From Pseudomonadota bacterium (lineage in GTDB: Bacteria > Pseudomonadota > Alphaproteobacteria > SHVZ01): DNA of 64,000 nucleotides. Position 1 is the stretch's first letter; the number at the start of each line of letters is the position of its first letter. Both the position numbers and the translations under genes were made by a program. Shown one piece after another: positions 1-7,980 of the stretch. The stretch lies in the NCBI GenBank assembly GCA_016195085.1, contig JACQAG010000024.1:1-64000 (forward strand), in the 5' to 3' direction. The notes beneath the pieces are model-generated. The model had not been told where the DNA came from, did not search any database, and was given only the letters and a program-made list of their open reading frames with translations.

Positions 1-157
1 CCGCGTCAACCTCATGCATCGAAAGCCAATTGCCCACCTGCTCAACCCACTGCCAGGGCCAAGTCTCAATAACTCCCAATTGACCCTTCAATGCATCTGA
101 ATCTAAACCGGACAGCCGTGGGCTTGACCCGGCAATCCATCTTGTTTTGTACGATGG

Positions 158-180
158 ATGCCCGGATCAAGTCCGGGCAT
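158..180. repeat. REP-like hairpin in the left-end intergenic region
   Basis: Perfect inverted repeat ATGCCCGGA / TCCGGGCAT with a 5-base loop, inside a stretch (about 116-213) of the kind often scattered between genes in alphaproteobacterial genomes. No run of T follows either arm, so a strong intrinsic terminator is not evident. The rest of positions 1-257 shows no gene I can support. Confidence 0.6.
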
Positions 181-257
181 GACGACAAAATAGGCAGGTA
201 GCCTGACGCCCCGCTGGCGGCGACGCAAGGCCGACGACCTCGGCCGGGATTCAACGC

Positions 258-1049
258 ATGAAGCGGATGGACCCTGCGGTCCGCCTGCCCCCATCATGGC
301 CCATGGCCGGCCAACGCCCCGCATCCGCCGAGGATCAGGCTCGCAGCATCGCCACCAGAGCAGCGGCGCTGGACTGGCCCGAGATCGCAGCCTCGCTCGA
401 TGCGCGGGGCTATGCCACCACCGCGCCGCTGATCGAGCCTCAGCAATGCCGCGCCCTCGTCGCGCTCTACGGCGATGCCGGCCGCTTTCGCTCACGCGTG
501 GTCATGGAGCGGCATGCCTTCGGCCGCGGCGAATATCAGTATTTCTCCTACCCGCTGCCGGAACCGGTGGCCGCCCTCCGGCAGGCGCTCTATCCGAACC
601 TGGTGCCGGTCGCCAACCGCTGGAGCGAGGCTCTTGGGCGGGCCGATCTCTACCCGCCGCAGCTCCCGGCATTTCTGCGGCACTGCCATGCGGCCGGACA
701 GACGCGGCCGACGCCGCTCATGCTCAAATACCAAGCGGACGACTACAATTGCCTGCACCAGGATCTTTATGGACCGCTCGTCTTCCCCCTGCAGGCGACC
801 ATCCTGTTGAGTGCCCCCGGCACGGACTTCGAAGGCGGCGAATTCCTGCTCATGGAGCAGCGGCCGCGGGCCCAGTCCCGGGGCGAGGTGGTGCCGCTGG
901 CCCAGGGCGAGGCGGTGATCTTCGCGGTCCACCACCGGCCGGTCGCCGGCAAACGCGGCCCCTACCGGGTCAATCTCCGCCATGGGGTGAGCCGAGTGCG
1001 CTCCGGCCACCGCTTCACCCTCGGCCTCATCTTCCACGATGCGGCGTGA
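258..1049 (+). CDS. 2OG-Fe(II) oxygenase
   Basis: 263-residue cytosolic protein of the 2-oxoglutarate/Fe(II) dioxygenase superfamily (double-stranded beta-helix, prolyl-hydroxylase-like). Family members couple decarboxylation of 2-oxoglutarate to oxidation of a substrate. The iron ligands are visible as H167-x-D169 in LHQDLYG and a distal H242 in LRHGVSRV; R252, ten residues further on, fits the 2-oxoglutarate carboxylate anchor. GGEFLLME and the run of beta-strand-like segments around 177-225 fit the jelly-roll core. The substrate cannot be read from sequence; protein residues or small molecules are both known for this fold. It stands alone, with repeats on both sides. ATG codons at 258 and 267 are both possible starts. 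Confidence 0.85.
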   Translation: MKRMDPAVRLPPSWPMAGQRPASAEDQARSIATRAAALDWPEIAASLDARGYATTAPLIEPQQCRALVALYGDAGRFRSRVVMERHAFGRGEYQYFSYPLPEPVAALRQALYPNLVPVANRWSEALGRADLYPPQLPAFLRHCHAAGQTRPTPLMLKYQADDYNCLHQDLYGPLVFPLQATILLSAPGTDFEGGEFLLMEQRPRAQSRGEVVPLAQGEAVIFAVHHRPVAGKRGPYRVNLRHGVSRVRSGHRFTLGLIFHDAA

Positions 1050-1056
1050 CGGTGCC

Positions 1057-1240
1057 CCCACCCTGCAACCCTCTCCCACCCCTGAGCTTCTGTCGAAGGA
1101 CGGCGGGGGCGGGAGCCATGATCAATCATGCGTCTTGTCCCCTCCCCCAGCGCCGACGCGCGAGGGCGGGAGGACGATTTTTGGGCTCCCTCCCCCAACG
1201 TGTTGGGGGAGGGTCGGGGTGGGGGCACACGGTGTCGACC
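1057..1240. repeat. GC-rich REP-like repeat cluster (family C)
   Basis: Array of C-rich and G-rich blocks: CCCTCTCCCACCCCTGAG near 1069-1086, a central block around 1160-1190 (GCGAGGGCGGGAGGACGA) and GGGGGAGGGTCGGGGTGGGG near 1205-1225. The same blocks in the same order recur at 2130-2226, and the outer G/C-rich arms recur at 26318-26362. With the two hairpins at 1255-1367 this fills the gap between the oxygenase and hydrolase genes. Short reading frames here are translations of the repeat, not genes. Confidence 0.7.
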
Positions 1241-1254
1241 ACGGACAGCCCAGC

Positions 1255-1304
1255 TAGTGTCCCGCCCCAGAAATTCGTCAGCGAATTTCTGGGGCGGGAC
1301 ACTA
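1255..1304. repeat. Palindromic element B (23-bp arms)
   Basis: Perfect inverted repeat: arms 1255-1277 and 1282-1304, loop TCAG. The outer end of the arm reads TAGTGTCCCGCCCC. An 11-base spacer (1305-1315) joins it to element A. The same composite is found in the opposite orientation near 29943-30059, and a truncated outer end (TAGTGTCCCGCC) lies at 39551. The arms are long and perfect enough for an RNA hairpin or cruciform. Confidence 0.85.
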
Positions 1305-1315
1305 ATCAATTGAAT

Positions 1316-1367
1316 CTAGTGTGATGATTCCGAAGTTCGGTGACGAACTTCGGAATCATCACACTAG
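1316..1367. repeat. Palindromic element A (24-bp arms), overlaps a stop codon
   Basis: Perfect inverted repeat: arms 1316-1339 and 1344-1367, loop GTGA, with the core GATGATTCCGAAGTTCG. Both ends carry CTAG. The right-hand CTA (1364-1366) is the stop codon of the minus-strand hydrolase gene. Further copies lie at 29943-29994 and 39490-39537. The copy at 29943 has G instead of T in one arm and the matching C in the other, so pairing is preserved. Confidence 0.85.
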
Positions 1368-2104
1368 GGACCGATCAGCTCGGCGCGAAAGAATGCGACC
1401 TCTCGATTGAACGCGTCGGTCGCCGCTGGCTCTGCCCAAGTGGAATGGCGATGCTTCTCGCCGGGATAGACGACAAGCTCGGCGCGACCGCCGAGTTGTC
1501 TCGCGAGGCTGACCAGGTTCTGGCCCGAGAGCAGGGGGACGTTATCATCGGAGTCTCCGTGCAACGCCAGCAATGGCGGCAGGCGTGTCGTCCGGAGGCG
1601 CTGCTCGTCATTCGGAATGAAGCCATAAAAGACGACGAGCGCCGTGACACGCGGATCACGAGCGCTGACGAAGGCGAGTGCGCCGCCGAGCGAGAAGCCG
1701 AGTAAGCCGATACGCCCCGATGCGTCCGGCCGCCGCAGGATGGCAGTCGTCGCGTCGGCCACGGTGATAGCCCATTCATCCCAACAGCTGCAGTACCAGT
1801 TCGAGCCAGGTCTAAAGTACGGCACGAGATAAGCGTCAATGCCGCTCGCAGCGAGCGCCCGCGCATGGTGCGCATAGGACTGCGGGTTGATCTCAAGGCC
1901 GCTCGACCCGTGCAACATCAGCACGGCGGGCCGCAATGCTGCAGTCGCCGCTGCGTAACGCGTGACTGTGACCGCGCGGCCACCACTATCGAAGGTCAAT
2001 TCCTCGGGGACCAGTTCGGCCGCCACGCCGGATTGCGCGAGCAGGGTGGCGCAAGCGAGTGCGACCACCAGCCGATGCAGCGGTAAGATCATGCCGGCTG
2101 GCAT
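1364..2104 (-). CDS. Dienelactone-hydrolase-family alpha/beta hydrolase, exported
   Basis: About 246 residues from the chosen start. The first 25-30 residues look like a signal peptide, so the enzyme probably acts in the periplasm. The alpha/beta-hydrolase triad is readable: nucleophile S138 in GFSLGG, an acidic residue in HGDSDDN (184-187), and a histidine in GEKHRHS (218 or 220). Classical dienelactone hydrolases use Cys as nucleophile; this one has Ser, so a general esterase or lipase-like role is more likely than true dienelactone hydrolysis. Upstream in-frame codons only translate repeat C (positions above about 2125), so I start at 2104; 2092 is also possible. The stop codon is supplied by hairpin element A. 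Repeats flank both sides, suggesting the gene sits in a repeat-rich, mobile stretch. Confidence 0.8.
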   Translation of the reverse strand: MPAGMILPLHRLVVALACATLLAQSGVAAELVPEELTFDSGGRAVTVTRYAAATAALRPAVLMLHGSSGLEINPQSYAHHARALAASGIDAYLVPYFRPGSNWYCSCWDEWAITVADATTAILRRPDASGRIGLLGFSLGGALAFVSARDPRVTALVVFYGFIPNDEQRLRTTRLPPLLALHGDSDDNVPLLSGQNLVSLARQLGGRAELVVYPGEKHRHSTWAEPAATDAFNREVAFFRAELIGP

Positions 2105-2129
2105 AGTAGCCGATCGAAGCATCGAATGC

Positions 2130-2226
2130 CCCCACCCCGACCCTCCCCCGCGTATGACGCGAGGGAGGGAGGACGATTTCCTGCTCCCTCCCCAGCCTTC
2201 GGCAGGGGAGGGTTGGGTGGGGGCAT
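2130..2226. repeat. GC-rich REP-like repeat (family C), second copy
   Basis: CCCCACCCCGACCCTCCCCC at the left and a G-rich partner AGGGTTGGGTGGGGG at the right surround GCGAGGGAGGGAGGACGA and CTCCCTCCCC. The central block matches the copy around 1160-1190. It lies between the divergent hydrolase and DUF1080 genes, where their promoters must also sit. Confidence 0.7.
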
Positions 2227-2276
2227 CCACACGGTCCGTTGTATGCTGGCGCCTCATGCAGTCACGCGAGGCGCCA

Positions 2277-3023
2277 ATGCCTTTTTGCGTTCCGGCGAAG
2301 GTCTTCGTCCGGCTCGCGCTCGCCCACTGCCTCGCTCTGGTTCTCTACGACTCGGCCCTCGCCCAGGACTTCCGTCTGCTGTTCGACGGCACCAGCCTCA
2401 AGGGATGGCATGTGAGCGCTGCCAGCGACCACAGCCGGACGAGCGCCCATCGATCCGGCGGCCGGTGGACGGTCGAGGCCGGCGCCATCATCGGTACCCA
2501 GGATCAGCCGGGAAATGGCGGGCTCTTGCTGAGCGACGATGAGTTCGGCGATGTCGAGATCGAGCTCGAGGCGAGGAACGATTTCGGCATCGACAGCGGC
2601 ATCTTCCTGCGCTCGACCGAAGCCGGTGCCGCCTATCAGTGCATGGTCGACTATTATCCCGGCGGCACCATCGGCGGCGTTTATGGCGAGGGGCTCACCG
2701 GCGATCTCCATGTCCGCAACTTCAGCTTCCTCGATCGGCCCGAGCTGATCGAGCTCGTGGATGGGCCGTTTCCGCTGCCGGTGGCGCCCGGCCAATGGCC
2801 GAGCCTCTGGCGCGTCGGCCAATGGAACCGCATCCTTGTGCGCATCGAAGGCAACCCACCCCGCATTCGCTCGGCCATCAACGGAATCACGGTCATGGAC
2901 TTTACGGATAAGGAGCTGCGGCTCGGAGCAAGCGGCCGGATCGGGCTGCAGCTGCATGGCGGCGAGCAATTCTGGGGCTTGGCCGTGCGCTACCGCGATC
3001 TTCGCATCCGCCGGCTGGATTAA
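2277..3023 (+). CDS. DUF1080 (3-keto-disaccharide hydrolase-like) secreted protein
   Basis: 248-residue protein with an N-terminal signal peptide ending near ALAQ (about residue 24-27), followed by a single DUF1080 domain that opens with the diagnostic RLLFDGTSLKGWH motif. The family has a concanavalin-like beta-sandwich and is linked to glycoside or 3-keto-glycoside metabolism; the exact substrate is unknown. A GCGAGG ribosome-binding sequence lies 5 bases before ATG 2277; an in-frame ATG at 2256 is less well placed. It is divergent from the hydrolase and converges with the sorbosone-dehydrogenase-like gene 8 bases downstream. Confidence 0.8.
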   Translation: MPFCVPAKVFVRLALAHCLALVLYDSALAQDFRLLFDGTSLKGWHVSAASDHSRTSAHRSGGRWTVEAGAIIGTQDQPGNGGLLLSDDEFGDVEIELEARNDFGIDSGIFLRSTEAGAAYQCMVDYYPGGTIGGVYGEGLTGDLHVRNFSFLDRPELIELVDGPFPLPVAPGQWPSLWRVGQWNRILVRIEGNPPRIRSAINGITVMDFTDKELRLGASGRIGLQLHGGEQFWGLAVRYRDLRIRRLD

Positions 3024-3031
3024 GCTCCAAT

Positions 3032-4291
3032 TCAAGGACCGGTGTAGCTCACCTTCCAAACCGTCCGCCCGGCATCATCGGCGATCAACAGCGCGCCGTC
3101 CTTGGCTATGGCGAGCCCGACCGGCCGGCCCCAGACGATCGCATTGGTGGTGCCGCCGAGGCGGAAGCCCGACGCGAAGGTCTCGTAGCCGGGCTCCGGC
3201 TTGCCCGCCTTGAAGCGCACGCGGACCACGGCATAGCCCGTGGGCACGGAGCGGTTCCAGGAGCCATGGTGGCTGACGAAGGCATCGCCCCGATACTCGG
3301 CGGGAAATTGCGTGCCCTCGTAGAACACCAACCCCAAGGGTGCCGAGTGTGAGCGGAACAGCACGTCCGGCACCAACGCCTTGGCTCTGAGATCGCCGCC
3401 CTTCGCCTCCAACCCCGGCTGCGGATTGGCGCCGATATAGGAGTAGGGCCAGCCATAGAAGCCGCCCTCGACCACGCGGGTGAAATAATCCGGCACGAGA
3501 TCGTCGCCGAGCCCATCGCGCTCGTTGACGACGGCATAGAGCTCCCTGGTGCCCGGCCTGAGCGCGATGCCGACGGGATTGCGCAGGCCGCGCGCGAAGC
3601 TGCGTCCCTTCGCCGCTCCCGGCTCGAACACCCGGATGCTGGCATAGGGCTCGGGCTCCTCGGCCAGGTTGGAGAGCGAGCCGATGGCGGCGTAGAGCGT
3701 GCCGTCCGGAGCAAAGGCGATGGTGCGGGTCCAGTGGCCGTAGCGCGGACCCATTTCGCCTTGTGCCGTCACCGGCTCGGGCTTGCTCCGCGCCGTCTTG
3801 TCGCCATTTGCGTAGGCAAAGCGCCACACCGCCTCGACATCGCCCACATAGAGCGCGCCGTCGCGAAAGGCGAGGCCGTGGGGCATGCGCAGCCCGGTCG
3901 CAAACGTGGTGCGCTCGGCGGCGGCGGCGGTGCCGCCGGGGTCGAGGAAGCGGGTCACGATGCCCTCTTCGGTCTCGGCCAGAAACACATCGCCATTGGG
4001 TGCCACCGCGAGATTGCGGGCCTCCCCCAGATTCTCCGCGAACAAGGTCGCGGTAAACCCCTGGGGCACGCTCGGACGGGTATCGCGCGGGCGGGCGACG
4101 ATCTGGGGCGGACGCGTGGCGCTGGGGGTGGCGCGCGGCGGCGGCAGGTCGGCGGGGGTGACGACCACCCGGTCGCCGGGTTGGGTCATCTGCGCGTTGC
4201 CCGTCGGGGGACCGACGAGGAGGGCGAAGAGGCCGAACGCGCTGGCCAAGCCGAGAGGAACGCCGCACTTTTGGGAGATTAACCCGGACAT
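3032..4291 (-). CDS. PQQ-dependent glucose/sorbosone dehydrogenase-like beta-propeller protein
   Basis: About 419 residues. A hydrophobic signal sequence is followed by a Pro/Arg-rich linker (to about residue 75) and a six-bladed beta-propeller of the GSDH family. Blades are recognisable by repeats such as NLAVAPNGDVFLAETEEG, MPHGLAFRDGALYVGD, NPVGIALRPGTRELY, HHGSWNRS and PVGLAIAKDGALLIADD. Relatives oxidise sugars or aldehydes with PQQ in the periplasm, but many lack proven cofactor binding. ATG 4291 is preferred because AAAGGAG precedes it by 10 bases, whereas the upstream ATG at 4333 has none. Downstream, it converges with the DUF1080 gene; both may act on extracellular sugars. Confidence 0.82.
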   Translation of the reverse strand: MSGLISQKCGVPLGLASAFGLFALLVGPPTGNAQMTQPGDRVVVTPADLPPPRATPSATRPPQIVARPRDTRPSVPQGFTATLFAENLGEARNLAVAPNGDVFLAETEEGIVTRFLDPGGTAAAAERTTFATGLRMPHGLAFRDGALYVGDVEAVWRFAYANGDKTARSKPEPVTAQGEMGPRYGHWTRTIAFAPDGTLYAAIGSLSNLAEEPEPYASIRVFEPGAAKGRSFARGLRNPVGIALRPGTRELYAVVNERDGLGDDLVPDYFTRVVEGGFYGWPYSYIGANPQPGLEAKGGDLRAKALVPDVLFRSHSAPLGLVFYEGTQFPAEYRGDAFVSHHGSWNRSVPTGYAVVRVRFKAGKPEPGYETFASGFRLGGTTNAIVWGRPVGLAIAKDGALLIADDAGRTVWKVSYTGP

Positions 4292-4482
4292 GGGGCCGAC
4301 GCTCCTTTCGCGGAAAGCCGCGGTCGATCGCATCCAGGGCCAGTGTGCCGGGCGGGACCGGGAGGCTCAAGGGAACCGGAGCCGGAAAAGATAAAAAGCG
4401 AATTAATCTTTCTTTAAAACTTCGCTGATATATTGTAGTTGAGAAACCAGGTCCGCCTACACGCACAGGAGGGATCCGTTCC

Positions 4483-5580
4483 GTGCCGAATAACGTCGAA
4501 GCGAAGAGCTCATCACCGGCGGAGACGCCGCCGCCCTCCTCCAACCTTGCCGACCATGAAAAGGACTCGCTGCATATCCTGCCGCTCTCGGCGATCCCGC
4601 TGAAGACCCCCGGTCTGCAGAAATGGCACCTCACCAAGAATGTCCGCCTGGAAACGGTGGTCGAGATCTTCAGTCTCGGCAAGCAAGTGAGCGGCCAGGT
4701 CGGCGTCGAGGAGCTGCACAAGTATTTCGACGATCGCAAGAATGTGCACGATGACCTGATCGTTCTAAGGAAGCTCGCCTCCCTCAACAGCTATGATGTC
4801 TACACCCTGCGCATCCAGCTACGCCGTCTCGGCGTCGTCGTCACCTCCCAGGACGCGCTTCAGCTCTCCGAAGCGAAGAAGCAAGAGCTCGTGCAGTTCA
4901 TGCGCGCCTTCACCCGTCCGCTCATCCAGAAGGTCTATGGCGGCCTCGACGCGCAGATCACCGACTTCGACCAGCTCGTCGGCCTGTTCTCCCACCCGGA
5001 CCGCGGCGAAGCCTTGCGCAACTTGCAGGTGCTGGCCGACCGCCTGCAGGTGGGCCTGACCGACATCCCGAACTTCCTCGAGGAATACGGCGACGTCTTC
5101 CTGTCGATGGCCTACTACCGCAGCGTCTTCATGCAGATCCGCCCGCATCTGGCCGGATTCAGCCAATGGACGAAGGAGGCAGCGGCCACCTACCAGCTCC
5201 GCGGCGATGCCGGCTTCCAGAAGAAATGCACGGGCATGCTCAACACCCTCGATCGCCTCGGCCTGGCCGTCCTCGCCATCCTCGAGGGCTTCGAGGAGAC
5301 GGCGAAGACCTTCTGGAACGACATCACCATGGAGTCCTTCGGCAAGCTGCGCGAGACGGTGACGCGCCAGCACGCGCTCATCGGCGGGTTGCTGTGCGGC
5401 CTCTACGTCAAGCTGCGCATCTGGGGCGAGAATTTCCTCGGCAAGCGCCTCAACCCGGAGAAGAGCGCCGGGTTCATCCTTTCCGACATGTTGCCGGGGC
5501 TGGAGATCATCACCGGCCTGAGCAAGGTTTATGTGAAGCCGATAATCGACGAGCCGCCGATGATCGTCGCGGTCGTCTAG
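4483..5580 (+). CDS. Conserved hypothetical helical cytosolic protein
   Basis: 365 residues starting at GTG 4483, with an AGGAGGG ribosome-binding site 8 bases upstream. No domain I can name. The first 40 residues are Pro/Ser-rich and probably disordered; the rest is predicted mostly alpha-helical, without a signal peptide or clear membrane segment. Charged heptad-like stretches occur around 85-145 and 160-200 and a hydrophobic helix at about 260-275. The upstream gap (4334-4482) has an AT-rich patch near 4390-4440 that should hold its promoter. It is monocistronic and converges with the next gene. Confidence 0.65.
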   Translation: MPNNVEAKSSSPAETPPPSSNLADHEKDSLHILPLSAIPLKTPGLQKWHLTKNVRLETVVEIFSLGKQVSGQVGVEELHKYFDDRKNVHDDLIVLRKLASLNSYDVYTLRIQLRRLGVVVTSQDALQLSEAKKQELVQFMRAFTRPLIQKVYGGLDAQITDFDQLVGLFSHPDRGEALRNLQVLADRLQVGLTDIPNFLEEYGDVFLSMAYYRSVFMQIRPHLAGFSQWTKEAAATYQLRGDAGFQKKCTGMLNTLDRLGLAVLAILEGFEETAKTFWNDITMESFGKLRETVTRQHALIGGLLCGLYVKLRIWGENFLGKRLNPEKSAGFILSDMLPGLEIITGLSKVYVKPIIDEPPMIVAVV

Positions 5581-5628
5581 AGGGCACCGGCGCGCGGCAG
5601 CGCTCGAGCCCGGCCGTTTCGCGCTCTC

Positions 5629-6555
5629 TCATCCCTCGCCGGGCTTAAGCGCCGCCTTCTTGAGGAGATAGGCGCCCTGTCCGATGCCGAAGCTCGCAAG
5701 CAAGGTCGAGTCGACATCGGGGAGCGTGACCTCCCTCGCGAGCTTGAGCTCACCCAGGAAATGGAAGGTGCTGAGCGCAAAGATCGCAACCGAGCCGAGC
5801 GCAATGAGGATCATTTGAAAGTCCCCGAGATCCGCTTGTCGCCGATCGTTCTGGACGAGATCGGTCAGCAGGTTGGGACGCGCCGCGGATGGCTTCGGCA
5901 CGGGCTCGTTCGGCTGCGCGGCATTCTGCACTTTCTGCGTGGTGATCACCTTGGCGCCGCCGAAGGAGAGCGCGCTCAAGCCGGAAAGCGCCAATAGATT
6001 CTCGGTAATCTGCACACCGCCGATGTAATCCGAGCCGAGATAGAGATAGCGCAGCGCGACGGTGGCGATATAGGCCGTCGCCAAGGCGGCGAACCACAAC
6101 GCCAACTGCGTCTGCGAATTGCTGTAGCGGTTGTCTGCGCCGATCAGGAATGCGAGCGGAGAACGGGCGAGCATGCCGGCGGCAAGCAGGCAGAGCACGG
6201 CGAATGCGACCGCCAACGCCAAGAGCCGGTGCGTCCTCTCCACCGGCCGACGGATCTCCTGGAGCTGCTTTAGCTGCGTCGGCTTGGTCGAATCGTCGGC
6301 ACTGAACTTGACGATGTCGCCCTTCCTCGCTTTTGCGAGCGTTTCCGCGGCCGCCGGATCGGCGATGGTCAAGGTCTTGTCATGGAAAGGTGCCGGCAGC
6401 GTCAGCACGGCCGTTCCCTTATCGGGATCATGGCTCTTGAGCACGCCTTCCATGACACCGCTCTTATCGGGCGGTTGGGCATCCTGGGCTCGGCCTGGCT
6501 GGGAAGCGAGTGGAAGCGACAGCAGCAATGCCACAGCCAGCAAAACGGAGCGCAT
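5629..6555 (-). CDS. Membrane protein of unknown function with periplasmic OB-like domain
   Basis: About 308 residues from ATG 6555, chosen because GGGGGGA lies 5 bases upstream. A signal peptide (MRSVLLAVALLLSLPLAS) is followed by a soluble part (about 25-105) with alternating strands (GVMEGVLKSHDPDKGTAVLT), compatible with a small beta-barrel. Then come about four membrane helices: near 110-132, 150-172, 185-200 and 255-277. I do not recognise the family. It follows the patatin gene by 44 bases on the same strand, so the two are probably co-transcribed and may share a membrane-linked role. Confidence 0.6.
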   Translation of the reverse strand: MRSVLLAVALLLSLPLASQPGRAQDAQPPDKSGVMEGVLKSHDPDKGTAVLTLPAPFHDKTLTIADPAAAETLAKARKGDIVKFSADDSTKPTQLKQLQEIRRPVERTHRLLALAVAFAVLCLLAAGMLARSPLAFLIGADNRYSNSQTQLALWFAALATAYIATVALRYLYLGSDYIGGVQITENLLALSGLSALSFGGAKVITTQKVQNAAQPNEPVPKPSAARPNLLTDLVQNDRRQADLGDFQMILIALGSVAIFALSTFHFLGELKLAREVTLPDVDSTLLASFGIGQGAYLLKKAALKPGEG

Positions 6556-6599
6556 GCGATCCCCCCATCTCATGTGCGCGCGATGGTCGACCCCGCGCG

Positions 6600-7799
6600 C
6601 TACTTCACGGCGTTCCACGCGGCAACCGCCTCTTGGAACGAGCCGTAGCCAAGCTCCGGCGCCAAGCTATCGCGATGCATCCGGAGCGGCTGATTGCTGA
6701 CATTCCCGCCGATCCACAGATCCGCGAAGGCGGCGATGGCATCGACCTCGGCCTGCTGTACGGCATCCATGTCGAGATCGACGAGGTGGGTGAACTGCGC
6801 GGCGGTCATCGGCTTGTCGAGGGGGCCCGGCGCTCGCCACTGCCCTGGCTTTCCCATGGGGCTGATGAGGGGATTCATGCGCACGATCCGGCTCATCGCG
6901 GGCGACCGGACGCCGGCGCCGCTCCCGGTCATGACATGCGCAAGGAAGCTAGCGACATCCGGTGGATCGTCGAGGATCGAGGTCGCGAGCTTGCGCAGAT
7001 CGGTAACGAGGCCGGGCTCGACGGTTGCCTGCACATAGGGCGACTTCGGCGGATCCGCCGGTGTCGGCCATGGCAGCACGACCGTCGCCGTGCCGAGGCT
7101 GAGCGCCGCGATGTCCGCGGGCTTTTGCCCCATGACGATCGCCTCGGTGACCGCGGCCAGGACCGGATTGTTGCAACCGGTGACGCCGCCGTCCCAGAAC
7201 CGTCCGGGCCCGTCGGGAAACATCGCCGGCGCATCGAAATAGTTCACGGGCGCATTGGTGGAGGCGTGGATCGCTTCTGCGAGTGTCACGCTCGCGGTCT
7301 CGCCATGCCCCCATTGCGGACCGGCCGCGGGCGCCGAGCGGAAGAAACTGGCGGTGTTGCGGTCGTAGTCGAAGCCGATGATGAGGAGATGGACGTTGTC
7401 CGCAAAACCGGTGCGGTGCACGCCGTCGGCGGCCTTGGTGAGGAGTCGATTGCCGCGCTCCGGCAACAGGTTCTGCAGGGCCACGAGCTTGTTTTTGGCG
7501 CTGTATTTGGGGCCCATGCCCGTCAGATCGCGCAGCACCCGGTCACCCCAGGAGCTGGTCGGCGAGAATATCGCTCGGCGCTTCGCCTCATCCTCGAAAT
7601 AGCCCAAGAGATCGCCGAGGCTCAGATTCTCGACGAGGCCGCCAAGCACGAGGCTGCCGCCGGAATTTGCCGCGACGAGATCGAACTCCGCGAGCACCTG
7701 GTGTCCCTTGGCGTCGGCGCCAAAGAGCGTCATGAGGGCGCGCACTTCAATGAGCGCCCAGGCGCCGCCGCCATCGAGCGATAAGATGCGATAGGCCAT
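6600..7799 (-). CDS. Patatin-like phospholipase
   Basis: 399-residue patatin-family lipid acyl hydrolase. The oxyanion-hole loop is LSLDGGGAW (residues 7-14), the nucleophile elbow is AANSGG with S46, and the partner aspartate is D203 in FWDGGV, giving the Ser-Asp dyad. The elbow departs from the usual G-x-S-x-G: the first Gly is Ala. The remainder (210-399) has no named domain. The start is ATG 7799 with CGGGGG upstream; the longer in-frame extension to 8063 would run into the divergent gene and is rejected. It is probably cytosolic, with no signal peptide. First gene of a two-gene unit with the membrane protein. Confidence 0.85.
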   Translation of the reverse strand: MAYRILSLDGGGAWALIEVRALMTLFGADAKGHQVLAEFDLVAANSGGSLVLGGLVENLSLGDLLGYFEDEAKRRAIFSPTSSWGDRVLRDLTGMGPKYSAKNKLVALQNLLPERGNRLLTKAADGVHRTGFADNVHLLIIGFDYDRNTASFFRSAPAAGPQWGHGETASVTLAEAIHASTNAPVNYFDAPAMFPDGPGRFWDGGVTGCNNPVLAAVTEAIVMGQKPADIAALSLGTATVVLPWPTPADPPKSPYVQATVEPGLVTDLRKLATSILDDPPDVASFLAHVMTGSGAGVRSPAMSRIVRMNPLISPMGKPGQWRAPGPLDKPMTAAQFTHLVDLDMDAVQQAEVDAIAAFADLWIGGNVSNQPLRMHRDSLAPELGYGSFQEAVAAWNAVK

Positions 7800-7980
7800 G
7801 GTTACCCCCGGTGAGCCTGCGCAGCCGCGAACAGCCGCCAAAAGTATGCAACCATAAGTGGATTGTGGCGTCCAGGGAAAAACAGACCCCGGGCACGCCG
7901 ACCGCACCCTCGCGGCACGGGGACGGATTGGACTACCCTCAGGCATCGCCAGGACGATGCACGACAAGTGGAGAGCGACG

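Noticed and set aside
1255-1367. CRISPR-like repeat unit
   Set aside because: The repeats are long palindromes present once per locus, with no regular spacers and no cas genes.
2105-2257. N-terminal extension of the dienelactone-hydrolase-like gene
   Set aside because: These codons translate the family C repeat; the signal peptide begins near 2104 or 2092.
6510-7784. A 424-codon plus-strand frame
   Set aside because: Antisense to the patatin gene; no motifs, Arg/Gly/His-rich.
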